Shown here piece after piece: positions 7,909 through 11,842 of a stretch of 11,842 bases of DNA. Origin of the DNA: Cytophagaceae bacterium UBA6715 (GTDB lineage: Bacteria > Bacteroidota > Bacteroidia > Cytophagales > Spirosomataceae); NCBI GenBank assembly GCA_002454335.1, contig DKIP01000073.1:1-11842 (forward strand), in the 5' to 3' direction. The notes beneath the pieces are model-generated. The model was not told the origin of the DNA and ran no database searches. It saw only the letters and a list, made by a program, of their open reading frames with translations. Made by a program: the position numbers and the translations under genes. Numbering within the stretch: the first letter of the stretch is position 1; each line of letters begins with the position of its first letter.

Positions 7909-7933
7909 CATAGTAGGATTAAGTTGATTTTTA

Positions 7934-7941
7934 TACCTTTG
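7934..7941 (+). promoter_or_regulatory. Promoter -7 element of gldJ-like gene
   Basis: TACCTTTG matches TAnnTTTG and lies 30 bp before the gldJ-like start codon. It is identical to the mfd -7 element. No TTG was found at the usual -33 spacing. It suggests the gene has its own transcript rather than depending on read-through from mfd. Confidence 0.55.
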
Positions 7942-7971
7942 TTTTTCAAATTCTGACGAAAGAGCATATAG

Positions 7972-9240
7972 ATGATTGCTAAATTATTAAACGTACTAGG
8001 CCTTTGTGCTAGCTTATTCATGTTGACATCATGCCCAGGTGGCTTGAAAGGTGGACTTGCAAGTGGTTCAAAGCCAAACAGTGTCAATATCGGTAACGTT
8101 TCCACGACAACCGGATTAGCCTACAATACCAAAAATGGTTTTCAGGTAGACAAAAAATTCACAGGACAATTAACAGGCCCAAACTTAGTTTTCATTGAAG
8201 GAGGCCGTTTTACGATGGGTTCTTTGGAAGAAGATGTCTTGGGCTTACATGATAATATCGAGCGTACAGTGTCTGTTCAATCCTTTTACATGGATGAAAC
8301 GGAAATTGCTAACGTGCATTATTTAGAATATTTGAACGCTGTCAAAAAAGATTCGACACAAGACTTTTACGAATCAGCATTGCCTGACACGACGGTTTGG
8401 CGTAATGACTTAGCCTTTAATGACCCATACGTAGAGCAATATTTACGTTTCCCTGGTTTCCGTATGTATCCTGTGGTAGGTGTTTCTTGGAAACAAGCGA
8501 CAGATTATTGTATTTGGAGAACGGCAGCGGTTAACAATAATTTAGCAGCAGCACCCGCTTCTAAAATCAAATTACCTAAGAAATCTGCAGCTGGAGCAGC
8601 AGCTACAACAGCAGCGGCACCACGTACCAATACCAGTGCCCGTTTGACGATCGAATCAGGACGTGTATTGCCGTCTTACCGACTACCTACAGAAGCGGAG
8701 TGGGAATATGCAGCGAAGGCGATGATCGGGACACAACAACAAGATGAGAATCAAGTAAACCAACGTATCTATCCTTGGGATGGGCCGTCGTTACGTGAGT
8801 CGACTGGAAAAGGTCGGGGAACGATGCTTGCCAACTTCAAGCGTGGGCGCGGAGACTATGCGGGTATCGCTGGCAAGTCGAATGACGGAGCGATTATTAC
8901 GGCAGAGATTTACAAATATGCGCCGAATGATTTCGGTTTATACCAAATGGCAGGAAACGTAAACGAGTGGGTACAAGACTTATACCGTCCATTATCTTTC
9001 CAAGACTTTAATGATTTGAACCCGGTTCGTCGGAATGACAAAGAAGATAAAGATTCGCGTTACGATAGCAAAAACAATCAATCGTTGATCACCAACAAAG
9101 TACGTGTTTACAAAGGTGGTTCATGGGCGGATGTGGCCTATTGGTTAGCTCCAGGCACTCGTCGTTTCTTAGACGAGGATTCGGCAACGGCTACGATTGG
9201 TTTCCGTTGTGCAATGATTTCTGCGGGAACAAACAAATAA
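7972..9240 (+). CDS. gldJ: GldJ-like gliding motility/T9SS lipoprotein (FGE-sulfatase fold)
   Basis: A 422-residue lipoprotein. The N-terminus is a lipoprotein signal with lipobox LTSC, so C21 would be the lipidated residue. Residues 70-415 form a formylglycine-generating-enzyme/sulfatase-modifying-factor domain: NLVFIEGGRFTMGS (71-84), FYMDETEIANVHYLEYL, YPVVGVSWKQATDYCIWR (166-183), YRLPTEAEWEYAA (236-248), YQMAGNVNEWVQDLYR (324-339), YKGGSWADVAYWL and GFRCAM at the end. The stretch ALPDTTVWRNDLAFNDPYVEQYLRFPGF is characteristic of GldJ rather than its paralog GldK/PorK. In Flavobacterium, GldJ is needed for gliding and for stability of GldK in the type IX secretion machine; it is thought to be structural, not enzymatic. 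The protein is shorter than Flavobacterium GldJ (about 560 residues from memory), and an Ala-rich low-complexity segment occupies 191-222. No other gld or por genes lie nearby. A distinct FGE-family lipoprotein is the alternative. Confidence 0.83.
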   Translation: MIAKLLNVLGLCASLFMLTSCPGGLKGGLASGSKPNSVNIGNVSTTTGLAYNTKNGFQVDKKFTGQLTGPNLVFIEGGRFTMGSLEEDVLGLHDNIERTVSVQSFYMDETEIANVHYLEYLNAVKKDSTQDFYESALPDTTVWRNDLAFNDPYVEQYLRFPGFRMYPVVGVSWKQATDYCIWRTAAVNNNLAAAPASKIKLPKKSAAGAAATTAAAPRTNTSARLTIESGRVLPSYRLPTEAEWEYAAKAMIGTQQQDENQVNQRIYPWDGPSLRESTGKGRGTMLANFKRGRGDYAGIAGKSNDGAIITAEIYKYAPNDFGLYQMAGNVNEWVQDLYRPLSFQDFNDLNPVRRNDKEDKDSRYDSKNNQSLITNKVRVYKGGSWADVAYWLAPGTRRFLDEDSATATIGFRCAMISAGTNK

Positions 9241-9248
9241 TTCGAAAC

Positions 9249-9923
9249 TTATTTCAAGGCTGCTAGAGTGAAAAAGGAAACCTCCTTGGCACCGGCAGCC
9301 TTAATTTTTTCTGCGGCTGCCATTAAGGTTGCCCCGGTTGTCAAGGTATCATCCACAATCAAAATATGTACGCCTCGTACATCAGCAAGTACCTCAAAAG
9401 AATTCTTCAATATTTCAAATCGGTGAGAGCGATCCTCGCCGATGAGTGAATGGGATTGCAAAGATTTTTCTAGACCATGAGGGAGTATGGGAATTTGCAA
9501 TCCCGAGGCGAGGCCATTTCCGATACTTTCCGCTTGGTTGTAGGTTCTGTCACGAAGCCTTTGGGTATGAAGAGGAATTGGGATAATAAAATCAACTTCT
9601 CGGAAAAAATGGGACTTTTTCAATGCTTGGCCAGCCCATTTACCTAAATATTCTCCCAAATCTGCTGCCCCTTTGTACTTGATTGCATGCATGAGGTGTT
9701 GTACGCGTCCACCAGCGGCAAAAATAAAAAAGGTTTGAACCTCAGAATATGTAAACAAACCATCAAACTTCGCACGTAGCCACCAGGGTGAATTATTCGC
9801 ATAATCGACACGTGCTAAGGTGATTCGGCAATAGGTACAAATAAAATCTTCCGACTCAAAAAGGGGGTCTTCGCAAGCGAAACAGAGCTTTGGGTAAAGC
9901 AATTGTAAAAAGGCGTTAAACAT
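9249..9923 (-). CDS. comF: ComF-family phosphoribosyltransferase-like protein
   Basis: A 224-residue ComF/GntX-family protein. An N-terminal zinc-finger-like module has four cysteines in a CxxC...CxxC pattern (C14, C17, C29, C32). The C-terminal type I phosphoribosyltransferase domain includes IPIPLHTQRLRDRTYNQAE (114-132), the family's diagnostic segment, and the PRPP loop VHILIVDDTLTTGAT (185-199). In competent bacteria ComF acts in the cytoplasm in DNA uptake and is proposed to help load single-stranded DNA with ComFA/PriA; in many Bacteroidota its role is untested. The start is taken as the ATG at 9923 (MFNAFLQLLYPKLC), since two further codons upstream would require TTG. It is a single gene, convergent with the gldJ-like gene (8 bp between stops) and divergent from fusA. 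Confidence 0.92.
   Translation of the reverse strand: MFNAFLQLLYPKLCFACEDPLFESEDFICTYCRITLARVDYANNSPWWLRAKFDGLFTYSEVQTFFIFAAGGRVQHLMHAIKYKGAADLGEYLGKWAGQALKKSHFFREVDFIIPIPLHTQRLRDRTYNQAESIGNGLASGLQIPILPHGLEKSLQSHSLIGEDRSHRFEILKNSFEVLADVRGVHILIVDDTLTTGATLMAAAEKIKAAGAKEVSFFTLAALK
9256..9310 (+). terminator. Possible gldJ terminator embedded in comF 3' end
   Basis: Arms AAGGCTGC (9256-9263) and GCAGCCTT (9295-9302) are perfect reverse complements. They enclose a smaller stem AAGGA/TCCTT (9274-9278 and 9283-9287), and TTTTTT follows at 9305-9310. On the plus strand this has the form of an intrinsic terminator 15 bp after the gldJ-like stop. It lies wholly inside the last codons of the convergent comF gene, whose repeated Ala and Lys codons could produce the pattern by chance. 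Confidence 0.35.
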
Positions 9924-9935
9924 CTGCAAAATATT

Positions 9936-9965
9936 TTTGTATTTAATTAAGTTTCAGTAATTTTG
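9936..9965 (+). promoter_or_regulatory. Promoter of fusA
   Basis: A TTTG -33 element (9936-9939), an 18-nt spacer and the -7 element TAATTTTG (9958-9965) match the Bacteroidota sigma-A consensus well. The spacing equals that of the riboswitch promoter. Transcription should start around 9970, leaving an untranslated leader of roughly 85 nt before the fusA ATG. In the leader I see only a small stem, GACAA/TTGTC (9986-9990 and 9995-9999), and no Shine-Dalgarno sequence. Confidence 0.78.
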
Positions 9966-10057
9966 CACCCCTAAACGAGTACCTAGACAAATCATTGTCC
10001 AAGTATTTGATTATTAACAAACGGATTAAAAAATCATTTCATAATTAACCTTTTAAA

Positions 10058-11842
10058 ATGGCACGCGATTTAAAATTCACTAGAAACATCGGTATTGCTG
10101 CGCACATTGATGCGGGTAAAACCACAACCACGGAACGTATCCTGTACTATGCAGGGGTTTCCCACAAAATTGGTGAGGTACACGATGGTGCGGCAACCAT
10201 GGACTGGATGGAGCAAGAGCAAGAACGTGGTATCACGATTACCTCGGCTGCAACGACAGTCAACTGGAAATACCGTAACGAAGATTACCACATCAACATT
10301 ATTGATACGCCAGGTCACGTTGACTTTACAGTAGAGGTAAACCGTTCATTACGTGTATTAGATGGTCTAGTATTTTTATTCTCTGCCGTAGACGGTGTAG
10401 AGCCACAATCAGAAACTAACTGGCGTTTGGCAAATAACTACAACGTAGCACGTATTGGTTTCGTTAACAAAATGGACCGTTCAGGAGCTGATTTCTTAAA
10501 CGTGTGCAAGCAAGTAAAAGAAATGTTAGGTAGCTACGCGGTGCCTTTGCAATTACCTATCGGAGCGGAAGAGAGCTTTGAAGGAGTAGTTGATTTGGTT
10601 AACTTCCGTGGTATCAAATGGAACGAGGCAGATAAAGGAATGACATTCACGGAGGTACCTATCCCAGATGATATGTTAGAAGAGGCTACGATGTATCGTG
10701 AGAAATTATTAGAAGCAGTAGCTGAGTTCGACGAGACTTTAATGGAGAAATACTTTGAGGATCCAACGTCGATCACAGAAGATGAAATCTTAGCTGCACT
10801 ACGTGCTGCGACAATTTCCATGAAAATCGTTCCAATGCTTTGTGGTTCATCTTTCAAAAACAAAGGTGTTCAAACGATGTTGGATTACGTTATGGCGATC
10901 TTACCATCTCCATTAGATAAAGAAGGTGTTCGTGGAACTCACCCTGATACAGGTGCTGAAATCTTGCGTAAGCCTTCAGAGGCAGAGCCTTTCGCAGCTT
11001 TGGCTTTTAAAATTGCAACAGACCCTTACGTAGGTCGTTTATGTTTCATCCGTGCTTATTCAGGTGGATTGGATTCAGGTTCTTATGTATTGAACAACCG
11101 TTCAGGCAATAAGGAGCGTATCTCTCGTATCTTCCAAATGCACGCGAACAAGCAAAATGCGATTGAGCGTTTAGGTGCAGGTGATATTGGAGCGGTTGTA
11201 GGTTTCAAAGACATCAAAACGGGTGATACCCTTTCTGATGAGAAAAACCCAATCATCTTAGAAGCAATGGACTTCCCAGAGCCAGTTATCGGTTATGCCA
11301 TCGAGCCTAAGAAAACGGCTGATGCAGATAACTTCTCTAAAGCAATCACTAAATTGATCGAAGAGGATCCGACCTTACAAGTTGAGTCGAACGAGGAGAC
11401 GGGTCAAACGATCATCAAAGGTATGGGTGAGCTTCACTTAGAGATCATCATCGACCGTATGCGTCGTGAGTTCAAAGTTGAGGTTAACCAAGGTGCTCCA
11501 CAAGTAGCATACAAAGAGTCATTAACAAAGACGACAGAACACCGCGAGGTTTACAAGAAACAATCAGGTGGTCGTGGTAAGTTTGCTGATATCGTATTTG
11601 AAATCGGACCAAGAGAAGATGATAAACCAGGTTTAGAATTCGTTAACAATATCGTGGGTGGTGTGATTCCTCGTGAATTCATTCCTGCCATCCAAAAAGG
11701 TTTCGAAGAAGCCATGAAAAATGGTGCTTTGGCTGGATACCCTATGGATTCCATGAAAGTTCGTTTATTCCACGGATCTTTCCACGATGTCGATTCAGAT
11801 TCATTATCATTCGAATTAGCGGCTCGTATGGGTTACAAAGAA
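10058..11842 (+). CDS. fusA: Elongation factor G, 3' end cut by window
   Basis: The first 595 codons of translation elongation factor G, the GTPase that moves tRNAs and mRNA on the ribosome after peptide transfer and helps recycle ribosomes. The frame is open without interruption to the window edge. G-domain motifs are intact: AHIDAGKT (P-loop, 15-22), RGIT (switch I, 57-60), DTPGH (83-87) and NKMD (137-140). Domains II and III follow, including GMGELHLEIIIDRMRREF, and most of domain IV is present with SGGRGKFADIVFE. About 100 residues (end of domain IV and domain V) are missing, judged against the usual length near 700. The sequence looks like the canonical EF-G, not a tetracycline-resistance or EF-G2 paralog. 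Codons such as CGT, GGT and TTA dominate, in keeping with high expression. It has its own promoter and leader; rpsL and rpsG are not directly upstream as in the usual str operon. Confidence 0.98.
   Translation, partial: MARDLKFTRNIGIAAHIDAGKTTTTERILYYAGVSHKIGEVHDGAATMDWMEQEQERGITITSAATTVNWKYRNEDYHINIIDTPGHVDFTVEVNRSLRVLDGLVFLFSAVDGVEPQSETNWRLANNYNVARIGFVNKMDRSGADFLNVCKQVKEMLGSYAVPLQLPIGAEESFEGVVDLVNFRGIKWNEADKGMTFTEVPIPDDMLEEATMYREKLLEAVAEFDETLMEKYFEDPTSITEDEILAALRAATISMKIVPMLCGSSFKNKGVQTMLDYVMAILPSPLDKEGVRGTHPDTGAEILRKPSEAEPFAALAFKIATDPYVGRLCFIRAYSGGLDSGSYVLNNRSGNKERISRIFQMHANKQNAIERLGAGDIGAVVGFKDIKTGDTLSDEKNPIILEAMDFPEPVIGYAIEPKKTADADNFSKAITKLIEEDPTLQVESNEETGQTIIKGMGELHLEIIIDRMRREFKVEVNQGAPQVAYKESLTKTTEHREVYKKQSGGRGKFADIVFEIGPREDDKPGLEFVNNIVGGVIPREFIPAIQKGFEEAMKNGALAGYPMDSMKVRLFHGSFHDVDSDSLSFELAARMGYKE

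Noticed and set aside
7812..8105. Open frame of 97 codons on the minus strand across the mfd-gldJ junction
   Set aside because: It is antisense to the ends of two clear genes and covers the gldJ promoter. No recognisable domain is present.
9185..9209. Inverted repeat CAACGG/CCGTTG as a comF terminator on the minus strand
   Set aside because: The stem is only 6 bp, with no T-run after it on the minus strand, and it lies inside conserved gldJ-like coding sequence.
9924..9929. comF start at 9929
   Set aside because: The codon is TTG and it adds only two residues; the ATG at 9923 is the more likely start.
1..11842. New defence, mobile or biosynthetic system
   Set aside because: Every large frame belongs to a recognised housekeeping or envelope family. 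There are no direct-repeat arrays, integrases, transposases, toxin-antitoxin pairs or clustered unknown genes.

Overview
The window looks like ordinary chromosome of a Bacteroidota bacterium, most likely from the Cytophagales/Sphingobacteriia side; the genus cannot be told from sequence alone. Evidence: a GldJ-type gliding/type IX secretion lipoprotein, a Bacteroidota-style TonB-dependent receptor with an N-terminal carboxypeptidase-regulatory-like domain, several promoters of the Bacteroidota TTG / TAnnTTTG type, and A-rich regions instead of Shine-Dalgarno sites ahead of start codons. There is no phage, transposon, CRISPR or tRNA, and I found no unknown multi-gene system.

Layout, left to right. 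Positions 1-90 are non-coding and hold a perfect GC-rich hairpin. Next come a TerC/Alx-family membrane protein (minus) and a divergent family 2 glycosyltransferase (plus). A bidirectional hairpin terminator separates the glycosyltransferase from a convergent TonB-dependent receptor (minus). The receptor's leader holds a clear TPP (thiamine pyrophosphate) riboswitch. This is the best signal in the window: it identifies the receptor as a likely outer-membrane importer of thiamine or a related compound. Divergent from it, with overlapping promoters, is mfd (transcription-repair coupling factor, plus). Then come a gldJ-like lipoprotein gene (plus), a convergent comF-like phosphoribosyltransferase gene (minus), and a divergent fusA (elongation factor G, plus) that runs off the right edge.

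Most genes stand alone or in divergent/convergent pairs, so there is no long operon. The genes belong to unrelated housekeeping and envelope functions: metal homeostasis, glycan or lipid glycosylation, vitamin uptake, DNA repair, gliding/secretion, DNA uptake and translation. The start sites of the receptor, mfd and comF were moved to internal ATG codons, because the longest reading frames begin with TTG or GTG and, for mfd, would run through the divergent promoter. gldJ and fusA favour codons such as CGT, GGT and TTA, in keeping with high expression.
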